From: Erythrobacter colymbi
GTDB lineage: Bacteria; Pseudomonadota; Alphaproteobacteria; Sphingomonadales; Sphingomonadaceae
DNA: 64,000 nt
Direction of reading: 5' to 3'
NCBI RefSeq assembly: GCF_002155685.1
Contig: NZ_MUYK01000004.1
Location: 186,001-250,000, forward strand
Positions 32,129 through 40,483 of this stretch are shown here, in pieces. The notes beneath the pieces are model-generated. The model made no database searches, was not told where the DNA came from, and was given only the letters and a program-made list of their open reading frames with translations. Numbering within the stretch: position 1 is the stretch's first letter; each line of letters begins with the position of its first letter. The position numbers were made by a program, and so were the translations under genes.

Positions 32129-32162
32129 TAAAAATAGAAGGGCCGCCCCTTTCGGAGCGGCC
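32129..32162 (-). terminator. Terminator-like hairpin in the trcR leader, after the glycosyltransferase gene
   Basis: On the minus strand, GGCCGCTCC (32162–32154), GAAA tetraloop, GGGGCGGCC (32149–32141), then CTTCTATTTTTA. The nine-pair stem has one wobble. It begins about 50 bases after the glycosyltransferase stop, and its T-run ends 14 bases before the trcR ATG, leaving no room for a promoter between them. Confidence 0.75.
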
Positions 32163-32212
32163 GCCTTGGGGGCGCAGATAAGCGAATTGCCGCGAAACGG
32201 CAAGAAATGGAT

Positions 32213-33319
32213 TCAGAAAGCCGCGAGGGTTTGCAAGGACACCGCCTCGTCCTCCTCCAGCGCCACCAGCCCGGCGAGGAACTGCCGGGTGGCGGCCTCC
32301 CAGCTGAAGCGCGCGGCATAGGCGGCGCAAGCTCCGCGGTCGCAATAGCGGGCGGCGTCGATGGCGCGTGTGAGGTCTTCGGACAGCGCGCCGACCGCGT
32401 CGGTGACGATGTCGAGCGGGCCGGCCACGGGATAGGCCGCGACCGGCGTGCCGCAGGCGAGCGCCTCGATCATCACCAGCCCGAAGGTGTCGGTGCGCGA
32501 GGGGAAGACGAAGACGTCCGCCCCGGCATAGCATCCGGCCAGTTCGACTCCGGTCTTCTTGCCGAGGAACAGCGCCTGCGGGAACTTCGCCTCCAGCCCA
32601 GCCCGCGCCGGACCGTCGCCCACCACCACCTTGGTGCCGGGATAGGGGCAGGCGAGGAAAGCCTCGATGTTCTTCTCGACCGCGACCCGCCCGACATAGA
32701 GCAGGATCGGCCCCTCAAGCCCGGCATATTCGGGCGGCGGCGGCGCGTCGGGGGAAAAGCAGGCGAGATCGACGCCCCGGCTCCAGTGCGTGAGGCGGGT
32801 GAGGCCCTGTTCGCGCAGCTGGGCGCGGATTGTCTCAGTGGCGACCATGATCCGCTGCGCCGGGCGGTGGAACCAGCGGATGAAGGGCCAGAAGGCGCTC
32901 GCGGGGAGGCCGGTGCGGCGCGCGAGGTAATCGGGGAACTGGGTGTGATAGGCGGTGGTGAAAGGCACCTTGCGCCTCAGGCAATGGCGCCGCGCCGCAA
33001 GGCCGAGCGGGCCCTCGGTGGCGATATGCACCGCATCGGGCGCGATCGCCGCCAGCCGCCGCCCGACCGCGCCGGGAGCGGTCAGCGCAAGGCGGATCTC
33101 GGGATAGGTCGGCGCGGGGATCGAGGGATAGCCCTCGGGGCTGATCACCGCGACCTGGTGCCCCCACCCGCGCAGCATATCGCAGGTGGTCGAAAGCGTG
33201 CGGACCACGCCGTTGGTCTGCGGGTGCCATGCGTCGGTGACGATGGCGATGGATGCCGGCGCAGGCGGGGCAGAGACAAGCTCCGCGCCGTCGAGGGGGA
33301 AAGACGTCAACCGGTTCAC
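32213..33319 (-). CDS. Family 4-type glycosyltransferase (lipid glycan mannosyl/glucosyltransferase-like)
   Basis: A 368-residue GT-B glycosyltransferase. The N-terminal domain starts IAIVTDAWHPQTNGVVRTL, typical of GDP-mannose-dependent and diacylglycerol glucuronosyl/glucosyltransferases. The donor-binding half shows ILLYVGRVAVEKNIEAFL, VVVGDGPAR and the E-x7-E motif region FPSRTDTFGLVMIEALACGTPV. The start overlaps the stop of the upstream LpxH-like gene (ATGA, 33316–33319), so the two are translationally coupled and probably modify membrane lipids together. The acceptor is unknown. Confidence 0.88.
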   Translation of the reverse strand: MNRLTSFPLDGAELVSAPPAPASIAIVTDAWHPQTNGVVRTLSTTCDMLRGWGHQVAVISPEGYPSIPAPTYPEIRLALTAPGAVGRRLAAIAPDAVHIATEGPLGLAARRHCLRRKVPFTTAYHTQFPDYLARRTGLPASAFWPFIRWFHRPAQRIMVATETIRAQLREQGLTRLTHWSRGVDLACFSPDAPPPPEYAGLEGPILLYVGRVAVEKNIEAFLACPYPGTKVVVGDGPARAGLEAKFPQALFLGKKTGVELAGCYAGADVFVFPSRTDTFGLVMIEALACGTPVAAYPVAGPLDIVTDAVGALSEDLTRAIDAARYCDRGACAAYAARFSWEAATRQFLAGLVALEEDEAVSLQTLAAF

Positions 33320-34218
33320 GCCGCCTCGCGCGCCGTATCGACGGGTTCGGCCGCAGCCTCTTCGGCCAGCCGCCGCTTCATCTCCTCGGGCCAGTGGAGA
33401 ATCTCCATCCGGCCGTCGTGATGCTCGACCAGCGCGTTGCAGCCTTCGACCCAGTCGCCATCGTTCCAGTATTCGATCGCGCGGCCATTGTGTTCGAACT
33501 GGCGGAATTCGGCGGTGTGGATGTGCCCGCAGACCACGCCGTCCACGCCGCGCTCGCCGGCGGCGCGGGCCACGACTTCCTCGTACTTGCCGATGAACTC
33601 GACGGCGTTCTTGACCTTGTGCTTGGCCGCCTTGCTGAGCGACCAGTAGGGCAGGCCCATTGCCCGCCGCACCGCATTCACCGCGAGGTTCAGCCGCATC
33701 ATCAGGTGGTAGGCATGGTCACCCACGAAGGCGAGCCAGCGGTGCGAGAGCATGACGGCATCGAATTCGTCGCCGTGGAGCACCATCAGGCGGCGGCCGT
33801 CTGCGGTGTCATGGAAGGCCGCGCGGCGGATCGCGATCCCGCCGAAATCGAGGCCGGTGAACTGGCGGAACATCTCGTCGTGATTGCCCGGGATATAGAC
33901 CACCCGCGTCCCCCGCCGCGCGCGCTTCATGATGCGCCAGACGATATCGTTGTGCGCCGAGGGCCAGTAGAACTTCTTCTTGAGCCGCCAGCCATCGATG
34001 ATGTCGCCGACGAGGTACATCGTCTCGCTGTCGACATTGTCGAGGAAGTCTATCAGCAGCTCGGCATTGCAGCCGCGGGTGCCCAAGTGGACGTCGCTGA
34101 TCCAGACGGTGCGGTAGCGGCGGCGGGCGTTGCCTTCCGGCTCGGGTACCCGAGGGGCATGGAGCGGGAAGCTTGCGACATTGTCGCCGAGAAGGTCGGT
34201 GAGGTCGGCACTGGTCAT
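33316..34218 (-). CDS. UDP-2,3-diacylglucosamine diphosphatase-like metallophosphoesterase
   Basis: A 300-residue calcineurin-fold phosphoesterase. Metal-binding motifs appear in order: ISDVHLGTRG, LVGDIIDGW, IPGNHDEMF, LHGDEFD and CGHIHTAEF. The family (LpxH/LpxH2-like) includes enzymes cleaving UDP-2,3-diacylglucosamine in lipid A synthesis, but such paralogues next to glycosyltransferases may act on other lipids. It is translationally coupled to the downstream glycosyltransferase. A perfect hairpin covers the leader just before its ATG. Confidence 0.85.
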   Translation of the reverse strand: MTSADLTDLLGDNVASFPLHAPRVPEPEGNARRRYRTVWISDVHLGTRGCNAELLIDFLDNVDSETMYLVGDIIDGWRLKKKFYWPSAHNDIVWRIMKRARRGTRVVYIPGNHDEMFRQFTGLDFGGIAIRRAAFHDTADGRRLMVLHGDEFDAVMLSHRWLAFVGDHAYHLMMRLNLAVNAVRRAMGLPYWSLSKAAKHKVKNAVEFIGKYEEVVARAAGERGVDGVVCGHIHTAEFRQFEHNGRAIEYWNDGDWVEGCNALVEHHDGRMEILHWPEEMKRRLAEEAAAEPVDTAREAA

Positions 34219-34220
34219 GC

Positions 34221-34258
34221 GGGAGGCCCTTCGCGTGTCGTGTCTCGCTGGGCCTCCC
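34221..34258 (-). promoter_or_regulatory. Leader hairpin sequestering the ribosome binding site of the LpxH-like gene
   Basis: GGGAGGCCC (34221–34229) and GGGCCTCCC (34250–34258) are perfect 9-bp arms with a 20-base loop. The 3' arm on the minus-strand transcript ends 2 bases before the ATG and overlaps the AAGGG that would serve as Shine–Dalgarno. The hairpin should limit ribosome access unless opened. Confidence 0.5.
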
Positions 34259-34307
34259 TTGACAGGGAAATGTTACACGCGACTCACAGAGCCGTGACGG
34301 TTCCAAG

Positions 34308-34934
34308 TCATTGCATAGGGACGAATCCGGGGAGCGCGTGCACCCGCGCGATCCATGCGGTGACGTGGGGATAGTCGCCGAGCGTGAAGCCGCCCTCGTC
34401 GGCCACGTGGGTGTAGGCGAACAGCGCAATGTCGGCGAGGGTCACGGCATCGCCGCAGAAGAAGGCGCGGTGCGCGAGGTGATCGTCCATCAGCGCGAGA
34501 GCCGCATCGCCGCCTGCGCGCTTGGCGGGGAGCGCCCGGCGCTGGTCGTCCGAAAGGTTCGTCTCGCCCACGATACTCACCCAGAAGCGCAGCGTCGCTA
34601 TGTTGGGCTCGTGGTTATACTGCTCGAAGAACATCCAGCGCAGCATATCGGCCTGCGCGAAGCGGTCTGCCGGGATCAGCGCCGAGCCGTGGGCGAGATA
34701 CCAGCAGGCGGCGTTGCTTTCGGGAAGGAAAAGCGCGCCCTCGCCCTTGCCGATCTGGAGCACCGGAATACGCCCGTTGGCGTTGACCTTCGCGAGGAAC
34801 TCCGGCGTCCGCGTCTCGCCCTTGGTGATGTCATACCCCCGCACCTCGAGTGGCAGGCCGAGCAAAGCGGCGGTGAGCTTGATCTTGTAGCAGTTCCCGC
34901 TGCGGGGGTCTTCGTGGAGGGTCAGGGGGGCCAT
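34308..34934 (-). CDS. Glutathione S-transferase family protein
   Basis: A 208-residue two-domain GST. The thioredoxin-fold N-terminal domain carries TLHEDPRSGNCYKIKLTAALL and the cis-Pro segment NGRIPVLQIG with LPESNAACWYLA for glutathione γ-Glu binding. The C-terminal helical domain ends FALFAYTHVADEGGF-like (DIALFAYTHVADEGG). The ATG at 34934 follows no strong Shine–Dalgarno sequence but begins the canonical fold. It is divergent from the GlxA-type regulator. Substrate unknown. Confidence 0.88.
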   Translation of the reverse strand: MAPLTLHEDPRSGNCYKIKLTAALLGLPLEVRGYDITKGETRTPEFLAKVNANGRIPVLQIGKGEGALFLPESNAACWYLAHGSALIPADRFAQADMLRWMFFEQYNHEPNIATLRFWVSIVGETNLSDDQRRALPAKRAGGDAALALMDDHLAHRAFFCGDAVTLADIALFAYTHVADEGGFTLGDYPHVTAWIARVHALPGFVPMQ

Positions 34935-35031
34935 GGGGTGCTCCGGTGGTTGTGCGTGGCGATCACCTGTTGCTTCGGCCTCGCGCGCGTGACAATTGGC
35001 CGGATTGCCATTCACAACAAGGATTCTGCCA

Positions 35032-36015
35032 ATGTGCGCAGATGCACCGGCCGGGCCGATGGTCGTCGCCCTCGCCTTCGAGGGCGCGCCGATGTTCGAG
35101 CTCAGCTTGCCGGCCGAGATTTTCGGGCTGCGGCGGCCCGAGTTCGGGGCGGAGTGGTACCGCTTTGCCCTCGCCTCGATCGACGGCGCGCCGATCCGCA
35201 CCTCGCAGGGGTGGAGCCTGTCGGTCGATGGCGGGCTATCGCTGTTCGAAGCGGCGGACCTGATTGTCATCCCCGGCTGGAAACCGTCCGAGCCCGCCGT
35301 CCCCGAGCCCCTGCGCGCCGCCCTGCTTGCCGCCCATGCGCGCGGGGTGCGGTTCGCCTCGATCTGCTCGGGCGCCTTCATGCTGGCCGAGCTCGGCCTG
35401 CTCGACGGGCGGCGCGCGACCACGCACTGGCTCCACGCCCCGCGGCTGGCGCAGCGCTATCCGCGGGTCACCGTCGCCTCGGATATTCTCTATGCCGATA
35501 GCGGCGATGTGCTGACCTCGGCCGGCTCGGCGGCAGGGATCGACCTCCTGCTCCACATCGTGCGGCAGGACTACGGCGTCGCGCGCGCCAATGCCGTGGC
35601 CAAGCGGCTGGTGCTCCCCGCCCAGCGCGAGGGTGACCAGCGCCAGTTCGACGATTCGCTGCGGCCGCCGCAGCAGACCGACCCGCTGGCGGCGCTGATG
35701 GCGCAGATCATGGCGCGCCCGGCGGAGGATTGGACGGTCAGCCGCCTCGCCGGGGAAGCGGGGATGAGCCTGCGGACGCTGGCGCGTGCTTTTGCCGGCC
35801 GCGCGGGCTGTGCGCCGGGCACCTATGTGCTGCGCGCCAGAATCGCCCGTGCGCGCGAGCTGCTCGAGACGACGGTGCTGCCGGTCGAGCGGATCGCGGA
35901 GCTTTCGGGCTTCGGTTCGGCGACGAGCCTCCAGCAGAACTTCCGCCGCCAGCTCGGGTGTTCGCCCACCGCCTACCGGCGTAATTTCGCGCCCGTCAGC
36001 GCCACCGCGGCCTAG
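35032..36015 (+). CDS. GlxA-type AraC family transcriptional regulator with DJ-1/PfpI domain
   Basis: A 327-residue regulator. The N-terminal DJ-1/PfpI-like domain has a nucleophile-elbow cysteine (FASICSGAFMLAELG). The C-terminal AraC helix-turn-helix spans ~225–320 (DWTVSRLAGEAGMSLRTLARAF, then PVERIAELSGFGSATSLQQNF). An AAGGA lies 9 bases before ATG 35032, which is preferred over 34996. The ligand is unknown. It is divergent from the GST gene, a plausible target, and its stop overlaps the convergent quinone oxidoreductase stop (CTAG 36012–36015). Confidence 0.88.
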   Translation: MCADAPAGPMVVALAFEGAPMFELSLPAEIFGLRRPEFGAEWYRFALASIDGAPIRTSQGWSLSVDGGLSLFEAADLIVIPGWKPSEPAVPEPLRAALLAAHARGVRFASICSGAFMLAELGLLDGRRATTHWLHAPRLAQRYPRVTVASDILYADSGDVLTSAGSAAGIDLLLHIVRQDYGVARANAVAKRLVLPAQREGDQRQFDDSLRPPQQTDPLAALMAQIMARPAEDWTVSRLAGEAGMSLRTLARAFAGRAGCAPGTYVLRARIARARELLETTVLPVERIAELSGFGSATSLQQNFRRQLGCSPTAYRRNFAPVSATAA

Positions 36016-37034
36016 CCGCCCGCGACTTCGAGCACGATCTTGCCGACGTGCTCGCCCTTTTCCATCCGCGCGTGGGCAGCGGCAGCCTCGGCGAGGGGGA
36101 AGGTCGTGTCCATCACCGGCGCAAGCTCCCCGTCGGCAAACATCGGCCAGGCATTGTCGGCGATCTCGTCGGCAAGCGCGGCCTTGAAGGCGTCCGAGCG
36201 CGGGCGCAGCGTCGATCCGGTCAGCGTCAGGCGCTTCATCATCACCAGCGCCATGTTGATCTCGGCACGGGTGCCGCCCAGCACCGCGATGGTGACGTGG
36301 CGGCCATCCTCGGCAAGGCACTTGAGGTTGCGCGCGACATAATCGCCCGAAACCATGTCGAGCACGATGTTGACGCCCTTGCCCTCAGTATGGGCCATGA
36401 CCGCCTCGACATAGTCGGTGTCGCGGTAGTTGATCGCCACATCCGCGCCGATGCGGGTCGCCGCGGCGCACTTGGCGGTATCGCCGCAGGTGACGATCAC
36501 CTTCATTCCGAAGGCCTTAGCGAGCAGGATCGCGGTGGTGCCGATGCCGCTCGTACCGCCGTGGACCAGCACGGTCTCGCCATCGCGGGCAAGGCCGCGC
36601 TCGAACAGATTGTGCCACACGGTGAAGAGTGTCTCGGGGAGCGCAGCGGCTTCGGACAGCATCATGCCCTCGGGCACGGGCAGGCAGTGCTGCCAGTGCG
36701 CGGCGCAATATTCGGCATAGCCCCCGCCCGGGGTGAGCGCCGCGACATATTGCCCGATCATCTCGCGCGGGACTTCATTGCCGACCGCGACGATCTCGCC
36801 CGAAACCTCGAGCCCCAGTAGCGGCGAGGCCCCCGGCGGCGGCGGATAGAGCCCGGCACGCTGGAGGCAATCGGGGCGGTTGACCCCGGCATAGGCGACC
36901 TTGATCAGCACATCGTCCGGACGCAGCCGCGGCAGGGGCGACGTCTGGATCCGCAGAACCTCGGGACCGCCGGGCGCATCGAAGCCAATGCATTGCATCA
37001 CCTCGGGGAGGTCCGAGCCGTTGCCTGCCACCAT
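36012..37034 (-). CDS. NAD(P)H:quinone oxidoreductase, zinc-free MDR family (PIG3-like)
   Basis: A 340-residue medium-chain dehydrogenase/reductase without the catalytic zinc ligands. Domain landmarks are YAGVNRPDCLQRAGLYPPPPG, LGLEVSGEIVAVG and the cofactor motif LVHGGTSGIGTTAILLA; later AEDGRHVTIAVLGG. It resembles PIG3/TP53I3-type quinone reductases. Two starts are possible, ATG 37034 or ATG 36998 (MQCIGFDAPGG); the latter is closer to the usual N-terminus. Confidence 0.88.
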   Translation of the reverse strand: MVAGNGSDLPEVMQCIGFDAPGGPEVLRIQTSPLPRLRPDDVLIKVAYAGVNRPDCLQRAGLYPPPPGASPLLGLEVSGEIVAVGNEVPREMIGQYVAALTPGGGYAEYCAAHWQHCLPVPEGMMLSEAAALPETLFTVWHNLFERGLARDGETVLVHGGTSGIGTTAILLAKAFGMKVIVTCGDTAKCAAATRIGADVAINYRDTDYVEAVMAHTEGKGVNIVLDMVSGDYVARNLKCLAEDGRHVTIAVLGGTRAEINMALVMMKRLTLTGSTLRPRSDAFKAALADEIADNAWPMFADGELAPVMDTTFPLAEAAAAHARMEKGEHVGKIVLEVAGG

Positions 37035-37133
37035 TGTAAGAGCCCCCGAATGCCGCCGATTAACCAACTTCCTCTGGCGAATAACCGTCTCGCCGATTGA
37101 CAGCAAGCCGCTTGGGGCGGATGCTGCAAGGCA

Positions 37134-37340
37134 ATGGAAGAACCCGACCGCCCCCGGCCGAGCGGAGACGCAGCGAGTCGCCTCGCACTCGAGGATCTCG
37201 GCCCCTATTCGCAGGCAGAACTGGGGGAGCGGATCGCGCTGCTGGAAGCGGAGATCGCGCGGGTGAAATCCCACCGCGACAAGGCCGCCGCCCACCGCGC
37301 CGCAGCCGATGCCCTGTTCGGCGGGAAAGGCGGGGGATGA
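37134..37340 (+). CDS. DUF1192 family small protein
   Basis: A 68-residue alphaproteobacterial DUF1192 protein. The conserved core is LGPYSQAELGERIALLEAEIARVKSH (~23–46), a short coiled-coil helix; the N-terminus is Pro/Arg-rich and the end is Gly-rich. Function unknown. It precedes clpA by 129 bases. The gap between them contains the clpA promoter. Confidence 0.8.
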   Translation: MEEPDRPRPSGDAASRLALEDLGPYSQAELGERIALLEAEIARVKSHRDKAAAHRAAADALFGGKGGG

Positions 37341-37375
37341 TCCGCCCGCACACCTTCTCCGTAGTTGTCGCAGGG

Positions 37376-37408
37376 GATTCGCAATTCCTGTGCGTCCACC
37401 CATATAGT
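37376..37408 (+). promoter_or_regulatory. clpA promoter with GANTC abutting the -35
   Basis: GATTC (37376–37380) directly followed by GCAATT (37381–37386), 16 bases, then TATAGT (37403–37408), 61 bases before the clpA ATG. The same GANTC–GCAATT–TATAAT arrangement precedes carD at 56199–56232. Confidence 0.45.
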
Positions 37409-37469
37409 CCGCAAATGGCTCTCTCCGTCCGCTCGCCACGGGCATCCACCCGCTGAAAAGGCCTCTCCC

Positions 37470-39830
37470 ATGCCCAGCTTCGCCCAGAACCTCGAACGCA
37501 CGCTGCACAATGCGCTCGGCAACGCGTCGGAACGCAGGCATGAATATGCCACGCTCGAACACCTGCTGCTGGCGCTGATCGACGATGAAGATGCCGCCGC
37601 CGTGATGGCCGCCTGCGGGGTTGACCTGGCCGAACTCGGCGAGGTGGTGAAGCAGTATCTCGATCAGGAATACCAGAGCCTCAAGACCGAGGATGGCGCC
37701 GATCCGCAGCCCACGGCAGGCTTCCAGCGGGTGATCCAGCGCGCGATCCTCCACGTCCAGTCCTCGGGCAAGGACACCGTCACCGGCGCCAACGTGCTGG
37801 TCGCGCTGTTCTCCGAGCGCGATTCCTACGCGGTCTACTTCCTCCAGCAGCAGGACATGAGCCGTCTGGATGCGGTGAGCTACATCAGCCACGGCATCGG
37901 CAAGGGCGGCCGCCAGATCGAGCCCAAGACCCCGCAGGGCACCGACAAGGCCGAGGAATCGGCGCAGACCAAGGATCAGGGCGGCAACAAGAAGGAAACC
38001 GCGCTCGACCAGTTCACCGTCAACCTCAACGCCAAGGCGGAGAACGGCAAGATCGACCCGCTGATCGGCCGCGGGCCGGAGGTCGACCGGACGATCCAGA
38101 TCCTGTGCCGCCGCTCGAAGAACAACCCGCTCTACGTGGGCGATCCCGGCGTCGGCAAGACCGCGATTGCCGAGGGCCTCGCGCGCAAGATCGTCGAGGG
38201 CGACGTGCCCGAAGTGCTCGCCGAAGCGGTGATCTATTCGCTCGACATGGGCGCGCTGCTCGCCGGCACCCGCTATCGCGGCGATTTCGAGGAACGCCTC
38301 AAGCAGGTCGTCTCCGAACTCGAGGGCATGCCCCACGCGGTGCTGTTCATCGACGAGATCCACACCGTGATCGGCGCGGGCGCGACCAGCGGCGGGGCGA
38401 TGGACGCCTCGAACCTGCTGAAGCCGGCACTGTCGTCGGGCGCGATCCGCTGCATCGGCTCGACCACCTACAAGGAGTTCCGCAACCACTTCGAAAAGGA
38501 CCGCGCCCTGCTGCGCCGGTTCCAGAAGATCGACGTGAACGAGCCGACCATCGAGGACACGGTCAAGATCCTCAAGGGTCTGCGCACCGCCTTCGAGGAT
38601 CACCACAAGGTCAAGTACACCCCCGACGCGATCAAGACCGCAGTCGAGCTGTCGGCGCGTTACATCAATGACCGCAAGCTGCCGGACAAGGCGATCGACG
38701 TGATCGACGAGGTCGGCGCGATGCAGATGCTGGTGCCGCCGAGCCGTCGCAAGAAGACGATCACCGCGAAGGAAATCGAGCAGGTGATCGCGACGATGGC
38801 GCGCATCCCCCCCAAGTCGGTCAGCAAGGACGACAAGAAGGCGCTCGAGAACCTCGAACGCGATCTCAAGCACGTGGTGTTCGGGCAGGACGAGGCGATC
38901 ACCCGCCTCGCCACCGCCATGAAGCTGAGCCGCGCGGGGCTTCGCGATCCGGACAAGCCGATCGGCTCGTTCCTGTTCAGCGGCCCGACTGGCGTCGGCA
39001 AGACCGAAGTCGCGCGCCAGCTCGCCAACATCATGGGGATCGAGCTCAAGCGCTTCGACATGTCGGAATATATGGAGCGCCACTCGGTCAGCCGCCTCAT
39101 CGGCGCGCCTCCGGGCTATGTCGGCTACGATCAGGGCGGCCTGCTCACCGATGCCGTCGACCAGAACCCGCATTGCGTGCTGCTGCTGGACGAAATCGAG
39201 AAGGCCCACCCCGATCTCTACAATATTCTGTTGCAGGTGATGGATAACGGCCGCCTGACCGACCACCACGGCAAGACGGTCGATTTCCGCAATGTGGTCC
39301 TGATCATGACCACCAACGCGGGCGCGGCCGACATGGCGCGGCAGGGCATCGGCTTCGGCGACGTGTCGAAGGAGGACGCGGGCGACGAGGCGGTGAAGAA
39401 GATGTTCACCCCCGAATTCCGCAACCGCCTCGATGCAATCGTGCCCTTCGCCTATCTCGGCAAGAGCATCGTCGCGCGCGTGGTCGACAAGTTCATCCTC
39501 CAGCTCGAACTGCAGCTGGCCGAACAGAACGTCCACATCCAGTTCGACAGCGACGCCCGCGCGTGGCTGGCGGACAAGGGCTACGACAAGCTCTACGGCG
39601 CCCGCCCGATGGCCCGCCTGATCCAGGAAAAGATCAAGCAGCCGCTCGCGGAAGAACTGCTGTTCGGCAAGCTGGCCGAGGGCGGCGAGGTGCATGTCAC
39701 GGTGAAGGACGGCAAACCCGCCTTCGAAATGACCCCGGCCCCGCCCAAGGTGAAGCCCGCCAAGAAGGCAGGCGCCAAGAAAAAGGGCGCGGCGGCGAAG
39801 AAGCCCGAGACCGAAACCGACGAGGGCTGA
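37470..39830 (+). CDS. clpA: ATP-dependent Clp protease ATP-binding subunit ClpA
   Basis: A 786-residue AAA+ unfoldase that feeds proteins to ClpP. The ClpN double repeat spans ~1–145. AAA-1 carries GDPGVGKTAIAEGLA and VLFIDEIHTVIGAG. AAA-2 carries GPTGVGKTEVARQLA and LLLDEIEKAHPDLYN. An IGF-type ClpP-docking loop is visible in RQGIGFGDVSKED. The C-terminus ends in an unusual Lys/Ala-rich tail (KPAKKAGAKKKGAAAKKP). No clpS lies immediately upstream. In Caulobacter-type alphaproteobacteria ClpAP helps degrade cell-cycle proteins. The next gene starts in its stop codon. Confidence 0.96.
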   Translation: MPSFAQNLERTLHNALGNASERRHEYATLEHLLLALIDDEDAAAVMAACGVDLAELGEVVKQYLDQEYQSLKTEDGADPQPTAGFQRVIQRAILHVQSSGKDTVTGANVLVALFSERDSYAVYFLQQQDMSRLDAVSYISHGIGKGGRQIEPKTPQGTDKAEESAQTKDQGGNKKETALDQFTVNLNAKAENGKIDPLIGRGPEVDRTIQILCRRSKNNPLYVGDPGVGKTAIAEGLARKIVEGDVPEVLAEAVIYSLDMGALLAGTRYRGDFEERLKQVVSELEGMPHAVLFIDEIHTVIGAGATSGGAMDASNLLKPALSSGAIRCIGSTTYKEFRNHFEKDRALLRRFQKIDVNEPTIEDTVKILKGLRTAFEDHHKVKYTPDAIKTAVELSARYINDRKLPDKAIDVIDEVGAMQMLVPPSRRKKTITAKEIEQVIATMARIPPKSVSKDDKKALENLERDLKHVVFGQDEAITRLATAMKLSRAGLRDPDKPIGSFLFSGPTGVGKTEVARQLANIMGIELKRFDMSEYMERHSVSRLIGAPPGYVGYDQGGLLTDAVDQNPHCVLLLDEIEKAHPDLYNILLQVMDNGRLTDHHGKTVDFRNVVLIMTTNAGAADMARQGIGFGDVSKEDAGDEAVKKMFTPEFRNRLDAIVPFAYLGKSIVARVVDKFILQLELQLAEQNVHIQFDSDARAWLADKGYDKLYGARPMARLIQEKIKQPLAEELLFGKLAEGGEVHVTVKDGKPAFEMTPAPPKVKPAKKAGAKKKGAAAKKPETETDEG

Positions 39831-40345
39831 TGCGCTTGCGCGTCGGATTGACGACACTGGCAGCGGCGGGGGTGCTGCTCGGCACCTCCGCCGCTCCCGC
39901 ATTGGCGCAACCCGCCGACCTCACGCCCGAAGCCATGGCCAGGCATCTCGCCGAGGTCGGAACTTGGCGTTTCTGGACGCGCGACATGGGGGAAAACGGA
40001 CCGGTCTGCACAGAAGTCTGGCGGTTCGATGCAGACGGAGCCGCAACATTCGAAAGCGGCGAGGAACGCGTGACCAAGCGCTGGCGCACCGCCGAGAGCG
40101 ACGGCGACCGCTGGCTCTACACCACCGCCATCACCACCAACGGCAAGCCCGATTGCATGGGCAGCACCAGCGACCCGGCCGAATTCCCGCGCGAGGAGAC
40201 GGGGTTCGTCGTCCTGTTCTTCAACAATGGCAATGCCGTCCTCTGCGACCCTCCCGGCACCATCGAAGGCCCGGATGGCAAGCCGGCGCGGGTGTGGACC
40301 GACGAGGGGTGCTGGGGACGGCTCGCACCGCTGAAACAGGGCTGA
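39830..40345 (+). CDS. Secreted protein of unknown function coupled to clpA
   Basis: A 171-residue protein with a clear signal peptide (MRLRVGLTTLAAAGVLLGTSAAPALA). The mature part has Trp-rich strands (VGTWRFWTRDMGENG, VCTEVWRFDADGAATF) and four cysteines (in VCTEVW, DCMGST, LCDPPG and GCWGRL). I do not recognise a family. Its ATG shares a base with the clpA TGA (39828–39830), so it is translationally coupled. An inverted REP-like doublet follows its stop. Confidence 0.7.
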   Translation: MRLRVGLTTLAAAGVLLGTSAAPALAQPADLTPEAMARHLAEVGTWRFWTRDMGENGPVCTEVWRFDADGAATFESGEERVTKRWRTAESDGDRWLYTTAITTNGKPDCMGSTSDPAEFPREETGFVVLFFNNGNAVLCDPPGTIEGPDGKPARVWTDEGCWGRLAPLKQG

Positions 40346-40352
40346 TCTTGCA

Positions 40353-40439
40353 GTCCCACCCCCAGCCCCTCCCGCAAGCGAGAGGGGGGTTAGAGGCACG
40401 ACCCGGTTCCCCTCCCGCTTGCGGGAGGGGTTAGGGGTG
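40353..40439. repeat. Inverted doublet of REP-like hairpins, locus 1
   Basis: Two copies of a unit CCCC-TCCCGC-(AA)-GCGGGAGGGG in opposite orientation: 40366–40387 (loop AA, one mismatch) and 40409–40430 (loop TT), each flanked on its outer side by a C-rich or G-rich arm such as GGGGTTAGGGGTGGG. A second doublet occurs at 57024–57093. The layout is that of bacterial interspersed mosaic elements. Confidence 0.75.
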
Positions 40440-40483
40440 GGCACGAAGCGGAACCTAATCCGGCCAAGCACCGTATCTCTCCC

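Noticed and set aside
36012-39902. A 1296-codon minus-strand open frame covering clpA in antisense
   Set aside because: Only its last 340 codons (quinone oxidoreductase) are real; the rest is the complement of clpA.
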